From positions 1 through 12,917 of the forward strand of contig CAJLWM010000057.1 in NCBI GenBank assembly GCA_905210415.1: a stretch of 12,917 nucleotides of DNA, in the 5' to 3' direction. A model generated the notes under the pieces. It was not told where the DNA came from. It made no database searches and worked only from the letters and a program-made list of their open reading frames with translations. A program made the translations under genes and the position numbers. Position 1 is the first letter of the stretch. Each line of letters starts with the position of its first letter. Below, in pieces: positions 7,361 to 12,917 of this stretch. The DNA is from an uncultured Prevotellaceae bacterium (GTDB lineage: Bacteria; Bacteroidota; Bacteroidia; Bacteroidales; Muribaculaceae).

Positions 7361-7391
7361 CAAATATACCCATATTTGCGCTTTCTACCAA
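7361..7391 (-). promoter_or_regulatory. Candidate promoter of frdCAB
   Basis: On the minus strand, TTGG (7391-7388; consensus -33 TTTG) is followed by 19 bases and then TATATTTG (7368-7361), a full match to the Bacteroidota -7 consensus TAnnTTTG. Transcription would start near 7355, leaving a leader of roughly 60 bases before the frdC start. Confidence 0.6.
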
Positions 7392-7614
7392 CTATTATGG
7401 AAAAAATTCGATAATAAATGTGAATATTAATTTACTGCGCTGTGGTGTGCTGAGGCGCGATTGCGCCAACGGGAGCGGATAATCGCCGTGGCGGGTGTTG
7501 TGCCAATCAACTATGCCCCCACGGCTGGGTGTAGGTTGTTCCGGCCGTGGGGGCAATGTGTGTGTAGAGGTGTGGGCTTGGGTGATGCTTCTGACTTCTT
7601 TGCTGAAGGCGCAA
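7392..7614. other. Intergenic region between the receptor gene and frdC promoter, with two hairpins
   Basis: No gene is credible here. GGCGC-GATT-GCGCC (7454-7467) and a longer perfect hairpin at 7514-7555 lie downstream of the receptor gene's stop. Neither is followed by a T run on the minus strand. Confidence 0.5.
7514..7555. repeat. Perfect 12-bp inverted repeat downstream of the receptor gene
   Basis: TGCCCCCACGGC (7514-7525) and GCCGTGGGGGCA (7544-7555) are exact reverse complements around an 18-base loop. It lies about 60 bases past the stop of the outer-membrane receptor gene. It could end or stabilise that transcript, but the missing T run leaves the role open. Confidence 0.65.
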
Positions 7615-10173
7615 TCAGAGCAATCCGCTGTCGTTGTCGGAGTTGTTGAGCTTTTTGTTGACGTTCAGTCGTTTTCCAGAGAATATGTTCCATGAGAAGC
7701 CGATGGTGAACATCGAGGCGTTGTCGTTGATGCGATGTGATTCGCTGCGCTTAATCACTGGGTTGGGCAGTATCTCATTGGCATATTTTGAGCGGGTGAA
7801 TAGCCATAGGCATTGCGCCGTGATGCGCAGATTGCCGTGTTGCCAAAAAGCCTCAATGTTGCTGGTGTTCTCGTTTTTTGAGAGTGTTGTGCCTCCGAGG
7901 CTCCAACCGGTGTAACCGCCTTGGTAGGAGACGCCGAAATTGCTCTTGCGAAATATTATTGAGTAGGTGACTGGAAAATTCCATTTGCTGTATTTCCCGG
8001 TGAGGCGGCTGTCGGTGTTGGTGTAGTTGCCCGACAGATAGAGTGACAGCACAAGCAGTTCGCTATTGAACGGGCGGTAGGAGGCTTGCACGTTTGCCGA
8101 GGAGTTCCAGCTGCGTTTGGCGTTTTCAAATGAAGACACAATGTAGTCGATGCCTTTCACATTGCGCCATTCGTAGTAGCGGTTGATAGGGCTGTCGGAG
8201 TATTGGACATTTGCCCAAGTGCTAAGCGCGAACATGTTGGTGTAGTAGTTGTGCGAGACTCCCAGCGAATACACTTGCGCCGATTTGAGGAATGGATTGC
8301 CTTGCGAGAGCAGACCGGGGATTGTCTGCGAAGCGTTGGTACTGAGTTGGCTGATAGATGGCGAAGTGGGCCACGACTGTAGGCTGATGCGCACATTGTT
8401 GTGCTTATTGAGATTCTTTGAGAGAATGATGCGAGGACTCACTTGCACCACGCTTTGGCTATTGTCCACGTTGCCGTTGTAGACGTGCAGCAGTTTGCCG
8501 CCAATGCGGTAGTTCCAGCGCCATAAGGAGCCGCAAAAGTCGGCGAAAACGGCGTTGTAGCTGTGGTTTGACCAGTATTCATAGTCGGTGTAGTCTGAAA
8601 GCATATTGCTGAGGATGGAATTGGAGTGCGAGTAGATGCTCAGGTAGCGGATGTCGAAGGAGTATTTTCCGTCGCTCCAGCGCTTAGAGTAGTTGAAGTC
8701 GCCGATGATAGAGTTTTTCTTGTTGCTTTGATCGATGCGGTCGTCGAGAATCGGGCTGTCCAAGCCCTCGGCAAACTGTCTGTTAGCCGTGTTTTTCGAG
8801 TTGTTGTAGTGTGTGCCAACGATGTTTACCGACAGCTCTTGATTGCGAGGCAGGGCTTTGCTGAAGTATATGTCGAGCGACGGGCTCAAAATATCGGTTT
8901 CGTTTTTGTTTTGACCGTTGCCGTTGTTCCAGCGCTCGTCGCCTTGGGCATCGATAATGGTTTTGCTATTGTTGAAGTTGTGTGACAGCGAGGTTTTGAA
9001 AGCAATCTGTAGGGTGTAGTCGTCGGCGATGGCACGCGAGAATTTTGCTTGGATATTGTTGTCGGTGTATCCAAAACGGGTGCTATCGCGGTAGGTGTAG
9101 TCGGAGGTAGAGCCGTCGTTGCGGCGGAATCGATACCAGTCTTTGCCCACCCGCTCGTTGTAGTTGCGCACATTAAGATTGGCATTCACCGACACCTGAT
9201 TGTAGCCGTGATTGTATTGTGCGCCGGCATAGGCATTGACAAAACCAGTGGTGACAGCTGTGTTAGCGCCAAGGTCTACGGCATAACCGTTGTCGAGGCG
9301 ATAAGTCACAACGTTGATCACGGTGCCGTCACTGTTGGCATATTTTGTGGGCGCAAAATGGTAGTAGACCACGTTTTTTACCTTGTTGGCGGGAATTAGG
9401 CGTAGCTCTTGCTCTGAAGTGCGGTTGCCATTGAGCAAAATGGTGACATTGCCACCAGAGATTTTCTTCACGGAACCCGACTGAATGTCGAGGATAAGGC
9501 CCGGTACCGAGCCCAGAAGGTCGCACGAGTGGCGTGATTGCTTGATTTGTTCGGGAGTGAATGTGAAAACCGAATGGTCGACGTGGTCGGTGCGGTGAAT
9601 GCCCTCCACAGTGACCGAATTGAGGTGATAAGAGTCGGGGCGCATCACCACATTGCCCACATCGCTTCGGGTGAACTTGTGTATGGCGGTTTTGTAGCCC
9701 ACATAGCTCACGCGGGCAAGCAGGTGCTTGTATTCACAGGGAATCACGAAGTCGCCATTGCGATTGCTCACGCCACCGGTGATAAAGGTGGAGTCGATAG
9801 GTGAAAGTAGCGCTATGTTGGCATATTCCAGCGGTAGCCCTTTCTCGTTTACGATGCGTCCTGAGAATTTGTGTTTAGCCTTGTTGGTGCACTCTACAAA
9901 CACCATAGTGCTGTCTATGGCGATGTGTATTGGGTAGTAGCCAACCACTTGTTTCACTGCATTGAGAATGGAGGCGTTGCGTAGCGTGGTGGTGACGGTG
10001 AAGTCTTCGAGTTCGTTGTAGATGAAATTGATTTTATAGGTCTTGCTTGAGGCAGAGATGTCTTTAAGCACCTTCGACAACGACTCTTGTTGATAGGTGC
10101 GCGAGATGGTCTGCGCGTGCTGCGAGATTGCTACCGAGCAAGCAAGCAGCAGAGTGATGATAACTCGTGTCAT
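7615..10173 (-). CDS. STN-domain outer-membrane receptor (TonB-dependent-like, OMP beta-barrel family)
   Basis: 852 residues. A signal peptide spans about 1-20. Residues about 27-95 form a secretin/TonB N-terminal (STN) domain (TYQQESLSKVLKDISASS... IDSTMVFVE), which in the family signals to an inner-membrane anti-sigma factor. Residues about 103-180 are a carboxypeptidase-regulatory-like beta domain (FSGRIVNEKGLPLEYANIAL ... ARVSYVGYKT). LNSVTVEG at 184-191 sits where Bacteroidota receptors carry the TonB box, and about 200-292 is plug-like (LGSVPGLILD ... GGNVTILLNG). The rest is beta-barrel. It starts 9 bases after the anti-sigma gene, so sigma, anti-sigma and receptor form one operon. It is shorter than typical SusC proteins, and no SusD-type partner follows, so it is probably a signalling receptor or a transporter of unknown ligand rather than a standard glycan importer. 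Confidence 0.85.
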   Translation of the reverse strand: MTRVIITLLLACSVAISQHAQTISRTYQQESLSKVLKDISASSKTYKINFIYNELEDFTVTTTLRNASILNAVKQVVGYYPIHIAIDSTMVFVECTNKAKHKFSGRIVNEKGLPLEYANIALLSPIDSTFITGGVSNRNGDFVIPCEYKHLLARVSYVGYKTAIHKFTRSDVGNVVMRPDSYHLNSVTVEGIHRTDHVDHSVFTFTPEQIKQSRHSCDLLGSVPGLILDIQSGSVKKISGGNVTILLNGNRTSEQELRLIPANKVKNVVYYHFAPTKYANSDGTVINVVTYRLDNGYAVDLGANTAVTTGFVNAYAGAQYNHGYNQVSVNANLNVRNYNERVGKDWYRFRRNDGSTSDYTYRDSTRFGYTDNNIQAKFSRAIADDYTLQIAFKTSLSHNFNNSKTIIDAQGDERWNNGNGQNKNETDILSPSLDIYFSKALPRNQELSVNIVGTHYNNSKNTANRQFAEGLDSPILDDRIDQSNKKNSIIGDFNYSKRWSDGKYSFDIRYLSIYSHSNSILSNMLSDYTDYEYWSNHSYNAVFADFCGSLWRWNYRIGGKLLHVYNGNVDNSQSVVQVSPRIILSKNLNKHNNVRISLQSWPTSPSISQLSTNASQTIPGLLSQGNPFLKSAQVYSLGVSHNYYTNMFALSTWANVQYSDSPINRYYEWRNVKGIDYIVSSFENAKRSWNSSANVQASYRPFNSELLVLSLYLSGNYTNTDSRLTGKYSKWNFPVTYSIIFRKSNFGVSYQGGYTGWSLGGTTLSKNENTSNIEAFWQHGNLRITAQCLWLFTRSKYANEILPNPVIKRSESHRINDNASMFTIGFSWNIFSGKRLNVNKKLNNSDNDSGLL
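9860..9914. repeat. Internal copy of the 55-bp sequence found at the right end of the window
   Basis: These 55 bases, inside the STN/regulatory-domain junction of the receptor gene, are identical to 12863-12917 in the same orientation. In this copy they are in frame and encode the end of the STN domain (TMVFVECTNKAKHKFSG), so this is the genuine location. Confidence 0.95.
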
Positions 10174-10182
10174 AGGGCGCGT

Positions 10183-10857
10183 TTATTCAGGGTCGTTGAT
10201 GGTGATTGTTTGGTTGTCGCAAGAGATGTTGACGTTCTCAAAGTTGTTGAGGAGTTGCACGTTGCGTTGTAGCGACAGCGATTTATCCCATTCGAAGTGG
10301 ATGCGCAGTTGCGCAGCGGTGCTCGAATTACTGTGTAGGGTGGCGCCATAGTGGCGAGCCATGTTGGCAAGCAGGGCATCGAGAGCTACGTTGTCGAAGA
10401 TTTCTATGGTTGTAGTGCCGGTAGTAACCACCGAGTCGGGGTGGACAACGGGTGTTTGCACAATGTCACTTTGACTTATTGCTTCGGTCTCGGTGGCCGA
10501 GGGTGTGGAATGGTTGTCCCAAGAGATCCAGCCAAGAGAGTTGGCGGCGATGGCGATGCCTGTGATTATGGCAAGCACACATGCTGCGGCAATGAGGCGG
10601 TGAACCAAAGGCGTGATTTTGTGCGCTATGCGATGAGGCTTGTGTGTTTTAGAAAACTCATTCCATGCATTGTCGGTAATCTCGGCATCGGAAGATTCGG
10701 GGCGTTGATATTGCATAGCGCGTTTCACCGAAATGATGTGTTCCACCATTTTGCGTTCGTCGCTACTCAGAGAGTCGAGGAAAGCCTTCGCCTCGTTGTC
10801 GCTCATATTTTGTATGTCGTCGATGTGTTCGAGAAGTTTATACCATTCTTGTTCCAT
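10183..10857 (-). CDS. FecR-like anti-sigma factor, short form (DUF4974-type C-terminus)
   Basis: 224 residues. The N-terminal part (about 1-80) is a charged, helical cytoplasmic domain suited to bind the sigma factor. One membrane helix lies at about 86-106 (IAAACVLAIITGIAIAA). A Ser/Thr/Val-rich periplasmic linker follows to about 148. The C-terminal residues about 150-220 (IEIFDNVALDALLANMARHYGATL ... TITI) match the pattern of the DUF4974/STN-like domain that ends Bacteroidota FecR proteins. The central FecR domain usually found between helix and C-terminus appears to be missing; typical homologues exceed 300 residues. It starts three bases after the sigma gene's stop and precedes the receptor by nine. 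The inferred role is to hold the sigma factor until the receptor's STN domain signals ligand binding. Confidence 0.8.
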   Translation of the reverse strand: MEQEWYKLLEHIDDIQNMSDNEAKAFLDSLSSDERKMVEHIISVKRAMQYQRPESSDAEITDNAWNEFSKTHKPHRIAHKITPLVHRLIAAACVLAIITGIAIAANSLGWISWDNHSTPSATETEAISQSDIVQTPVVHPDSVVTTGTTTIEIFDNVALDALLANMARHYGATLHSNSSTAAQLRIHFEWDKSLSLQRNVQLLNNFENVNISCDNQTITINDPE

Positions 10858-10860
10858 ATA

Positions 10861-11346
10861 TCAGATATTTTTGTTGAAGTTAGTTTTTATGATTTCCAGA
10901 GCCTTGGCAAGGTGTTTATATACAGCCACGGTGCTTATGCCCAGTGCTTGAGCCACGTCTTTGCTCTCCATGCCGCAGGCAAATTTCATTCGCAGCACTT
11001 CGGCGGCGGTGCCGTGAAAAGAGTCGTGGATAAATGCCGTGATTTGATGCAGGTGGGCATCGTCGGTGTCGTCGCTGCACACGGGCTCGTTGAGCAGATA
11101 GAGTTCTGCCACTCGCTCGTGTAGCTTCTTCTGCTCGATGATGTTGAGGCAGCGGTTGCGCACTGCTGTCATCAGGTAATGGCGGGCTGTATCGGGGCGA
11201 AGAGTGATGTTGTTTTCAAACACTTTGGCAAACACGTCGCTTGCCACGTCGCGGCTCTCGTCTTCGTCGTAGAGCATCGATAGGGCAAATCGATACATTG
11301 CTGCATAGTGTGCTCGAAACAATTCTTCAATCTGTGATTTCTTCAT
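10861..11346 (-). CDS. ECF-type RNA polymerase sigma factor
   Basis: 161 residues, normal for Bacteroidota ECF sigma factors. Region 2 spans about 8-73 (HYAAMYRFALSMLYDEDESRDVASDVFAKVFE, then YLMTAVRNRCLNIIEQKK), binding core polymerase and the -10 element. Region 4 spans about 103-155, with the DNA-binding helix-turn-helix near 128-150 (ESKDVAQALGISTVAVYKHLAKAL). It is the first gene of a three-gene signalling operon with an anti-sigma factor and an STN-domain receptor, an arrangement known from Fec-type cell-surface signalling. Its regulon probably includes its own operon. I saw no confident promoter between it and the terminator of the preceding gene; an autoregulated promoter with unknown consensus could lie in 11347-11410. 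Confidence 0.92.
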   Translation of the reverse strand: MKKSQIEELFRAHYAAMYRFALSMLYDEDESRDVASDVFAKVFENNITLRPDTARHYLMTAVRNRCLNIIEQKKLHERVAELYLLNEPVCSDDTDDAHLHQITAFIHDSFHGTAAEVLRMKFACGMESKDVAQALGISTVAVYKHLAKALEIIKTNFNKNI

Positions 11347-11410
11347 CTGTTAGTAGTTGGTTTTTTTATCCGTAATACAGCCAAGGTGCGAAAAAACTAA
11401 CTTTGCTATT

Positions 11411-11449
11411 AAAAAAATTCAGTGCAAGGGTGAAAAAACCTTGCACTGA
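11411..11449 (-). terminator. Intrinsic terminator of the 287-aa lipoprotein gene
   Basis: TCAGTGCAAGG (11419-11429) and CCTTGCACTGA (11439-11449) form a perfect 11-bp stem with a 9-base loop. On the minus strand the stem is followed by AATTTTTTT (11417-11411 is the T run). It insulates the lipoprotein gene from the sigma-factor operon downstream. Confidence 0.88.
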
Positions 11450-11495
11450 TAGTGACCATTAAAGGTTTGGTATATCTGATCTTGGAAAAGAATGC

Positions 11496-12359
11496 TTAGT
11501 TGATTTGTATGATAAGGAAGTTGCTGAGTTCCCAGAATTTGGTAGGATTGTTGATAACCAAAGTCTTTGTTTTGCCGTTTTCAACGATTGTGTAGCTTCC
11601 GCTTGGGTGCTTGCTGAGCACTTTTGCCTTGTCGGAGTGCAAAGGCAATTCATTGAGAGTGCGCTTGTCGGCCTTGGTGAAGTAAGAGAGTTCGTAGTCT
11701 GTTTCCATCACTTTGGTTTTCTTCAAGAAGCCACTTTCGATGATTTTATTGTTCTTCAATTCTTTCTTCGAACCGATTACGTAGTAGCAAGTGTTGAGTT
11801 GGTTGGTGAGGCGTTCCGACTCGTCTTGAGCGGCTTTCTTCTCAACGGCAACCTTAGTGTTTTCGGTCTTCAGCGAGTCAACGCTCACGTTCAACTGGTC
11901 GATGCGTATGTTTGCGGCAGCGAGTTGGTCGGTAAGACCCTTTATGGTTTGTTCTTGGTCATCGATTTGCTTTTTGAGGCTGTCGATGGTCTTCTTCATC
12001 TCATCAGAATAGTTGCTTGACTTGCGCAAACGGGCTTCAAGAGCGTCGAGGCGTTGGCGACGGTCGGCCAAAGCTTGCTGAATGAGCGCCATGTCGCTAA
12101 GTATTTGTTGCTTTTTGTTAGGAGTCTCGTTGGTGAGGTTGGTAGTGTTGAGGATATTCTCCATATCCTTGATTTGGTTCATACCGTCGCTGATTTCAGA
12201 GAAAAGAGCCATGAGGCTGTCTTTTTCAGCGATAGCGGTGCGCAGAGAATCGAAGTGCTCGGTGTTCTCTTCCTGAGTCTCGTTGTTGGCCTTATTGCCC
12301 GAACAAGCACATAGTGCTAAGGAGCCGATTAAAATTATCGATAAAGCAAAATTTTTCAT
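11496..12359 (-). CDS. Coiled-coil lipoprotein, possible Cbp1-like adhesin family
   Basis: 287 residues. The signal peptide ends LCAC, with Cys19 as the predicted lipidated residue, followed by a Ser/Gly/Asn/Glu-rich tether. Residues about 38-190 are a long coiled coil (RRQRLDALEARLRKSSNYSDE; DSLKKQIDDQEQTIKGLTDQL). Residues about 195-287 form a compact mixed domain (YYVIGSKKELKNNKIIES ... ELSYFTKADKR ... KFWELSNFLIIQIN). The layout resembles Bacteroides lipoproteins annotated as Cbp1-family collagen-binding adhesins, but that is from memory and not proven here. Envelope location is well supported; adhesion is not. It begins 59 bases after the rsmI stop and ends at its own terminator, so it may be transcribed alone or with rsmI. 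Confidence 0.82.
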   Translation of the reverse strand: MKNFALSIILIGSLALCACSGNKANNETQEENTEHFDSLRTAIAEKDSLMALFSEISDGMNQIKDMENILNTTNLTNETPNKKQQILSDMALIQQALADRRQRLDALEARLRKSSNYSDEMKKTIDSLKKQIDDQEQTIKGLTDQLAAANIRIDQLNVSVDSLKTENTKVAVEKKAAQDESERLTNQLNTCYYVIGSKKELKNNKIIESGFLKKTKVMETDYELSYFTKADKRTLNELPLHSDKAKVLSKHPSGSYTIVENGKTKTLVINNPTKFWELSNFLIIQIN

Positions 12360-12418
12360 AGATGTGAGAGTTTTAGTTTGTTGTGTTGAATGATTTTATT
12401 TGAATAGTGTATTGTTGC

Positions 12419-12862
12419 TTATTCTTGCTCGTCAGCCTCAGCAATGCGGTTGCTGTGCTTAAACTTTGCGTATTTGTCTACCTTCACTGTGGCTTCGGGT
12501 TGCTTTCCGGCCACGATAATCACAATTTCGCCGCGAGGAGCGTTTGCGGTGAAGTAGTCTACCAGTTCGGCAAGAGTGCCGTTGTGAGTGGTGTTGTGCA
12601 GCTTTGATATTTCGCGGCTCACCGATGCGGCACGGTCGGCACCAAATGCCTCAGCCAATTGCTGAAGGGTGCGCAGAAGTCGCAAAGGCGATTCGTAGAA
12701 AATCATTGTGCGTTCCTCTGTGGCGAGAGATGCGAGCTTTGTGGCGCGGCCTTTTTTCTGCGGTAGGAACCCTTCGAAGCAGAAACGGTCGCAAGGAAGC
12801 CCCGAATTGACCAGCGCAGGCACAAAAGCCGTAGGGCCAGGTAGGGTCTCAACCTCGATGCC
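12419..12862 (-). CDS. rsmI: 16S rRNA (cytidine-1402-2'-O)-methyltransferase, C-terminal fragment
   Basis: 147 residues of a protein normally near 230 or more. RsmI methylates the ribose of C1402 in the decoding centre of 16S rRNA using S-adenosylmethionine. Recognisable stretches are LPGPTAFVPALVNSGLPCDR, FCFEGFLPQKKGRATKL, ERTMIFYESPLRLLRTLQQL, FGADRAASVSREISKLHN, then TLAELVDYF and GEIVIIVAGK. The C-terminus is complete, followed by a short charged tail (KHSNRIAEADEQE). The frame reads back to codon GGC at 12860-12862. Beyond that the sequence is the 55-bp copy of another gene, which carries an in-frame stop (TAA) for this frame, so the N-terminal half is missing from the contig rather than truncated in nature. 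A start at GTG 12823 would be internal and is not believed. Confidence 0.9.
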   Translation of the reverse strand, partial: GIEVETLPGPTAFVPALVNSGLPCDRFCFEGFLPQKKGRATKLASLATEERTMIFYESPLRLLRTLQQLAEAFGADRAASVSREISKLHNTTHNGTLAELVDYFTANAPRGEIVIIVAGKQPEATVKVDKYAKFKHSNRIAEADEQE

Positions 12863-12917
12863 CCTGAGAATTTGTGTTTAGCCTTGTTGGTGCACTCTAC
12901 AAACACCATAGTGCTGT
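12863..12917. repeat. Terminal 55-bp exact copy of the receptor-gene interior (probable assembly overlap)
   Basis: Identical to 9860-9914 over all 55 bases; the base before differs (c here, t there). It interrupts rsmI without any coding continuity. Exactly 55 is the largest default k-mer of metaSPAdes, so this is most simply a contig-end overlap at a graph junction. Confidence 0.9.

Noticed and set aside
10351..11124. A 257-aa plus-strand open frame across the anti-sigma and sigma genes
   Set aside because: It overlaps two well-supported genes completely and has no domain logic or start context of its own.
12703..12909. A 68-aa open frame starting MVFVECTNKAKHKFSG
   Set aside because: It begins inside the 55-bp copied segment and continues out of frame into rsmI; it is a product of the junction.
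1..12917. tRNA or rRNA genes, insertion sequences, phage or defence genes
   Set aside because: I looked on both strands and saw no cloverleaf with a T-loop, no rRNA stretch, no transposase or integrase, and no recognisable defence protein.

Overview
The window looks like one contig from a gut-type Bacteroidales bacterium (Muribaculaceae, Prevotellaceae or Bacteroidaceae). The signs are a frdCAB-type fumarate reductase operon, an ECF sigma / FecR-like anti-sigma / STN-domain outer-membrane receptor cassette, Bacteroidales lipoprotein signal peptides, a 'DLGLPSGTLWA' C-terminal domain, AT-rich leaders, and -7 promoter boxes of the Bacteroidota TAnnTTTG kind. All ten credible genes are on the minus strand, so the region is transcribed from right to left.

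From right to left (direction of transcription): (i) a broken rsmI fragment (16S rRNA ribose methyltransferase) at the right edge, whose upstream part is replaced by 55 bases identical to the inside of another gene in the window; (ii) a 287-aa coiled-coil lipoprotein with its own intrinsic terminator; (iii) a tight three-gene cell-surface signalling operon: ECF sigma factor, short FecR-like anti-sigma factor, and an 852-aa STN/carboxypeptidase-regulatory/plug/barrel outer-membrane protein, with gaps of 3 and 9 bases; (iv) frdC-frdA-frdB, encoding a membrane-bound quinol:fumarate reductase (or succinate dehydrogenase), with a recognisable promoter upstream and a strong terminator downstream; (v) about 960 bases without a credible gene, filled with tandem 69-bp repeats and two copies of a palindromic intergenic element, ending in a three-site operator-like array; (vi) a likely operon of a small 80-aa protein, an OmpA-like outer-membrane protein and a long coiled-coil lipoprotein that runs off the left edge.

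Functionally the window combines anaerobic respiration (FrdCAB, succinate-forming) with envelope biology: one signalling receptor, one OmpA-type barrel/peptidoglycan-domain protein and two coiled-coil lipoproteins. Nothing here proves a new system. The best leads are three helically phased TGTTCTAATCGGACA sites next to the OmpA-operon promoter, a Cys/His-rich C-terminal tail on FrdC, an anti-sigma factor that seems to lack the usual FecR sensor domain, and an exact ten-heptad duplication in the left-edge lipoprotein. The 55-base duplication at the right end is most simply an assembly-graph overlap, so the right edge should not be trusted.
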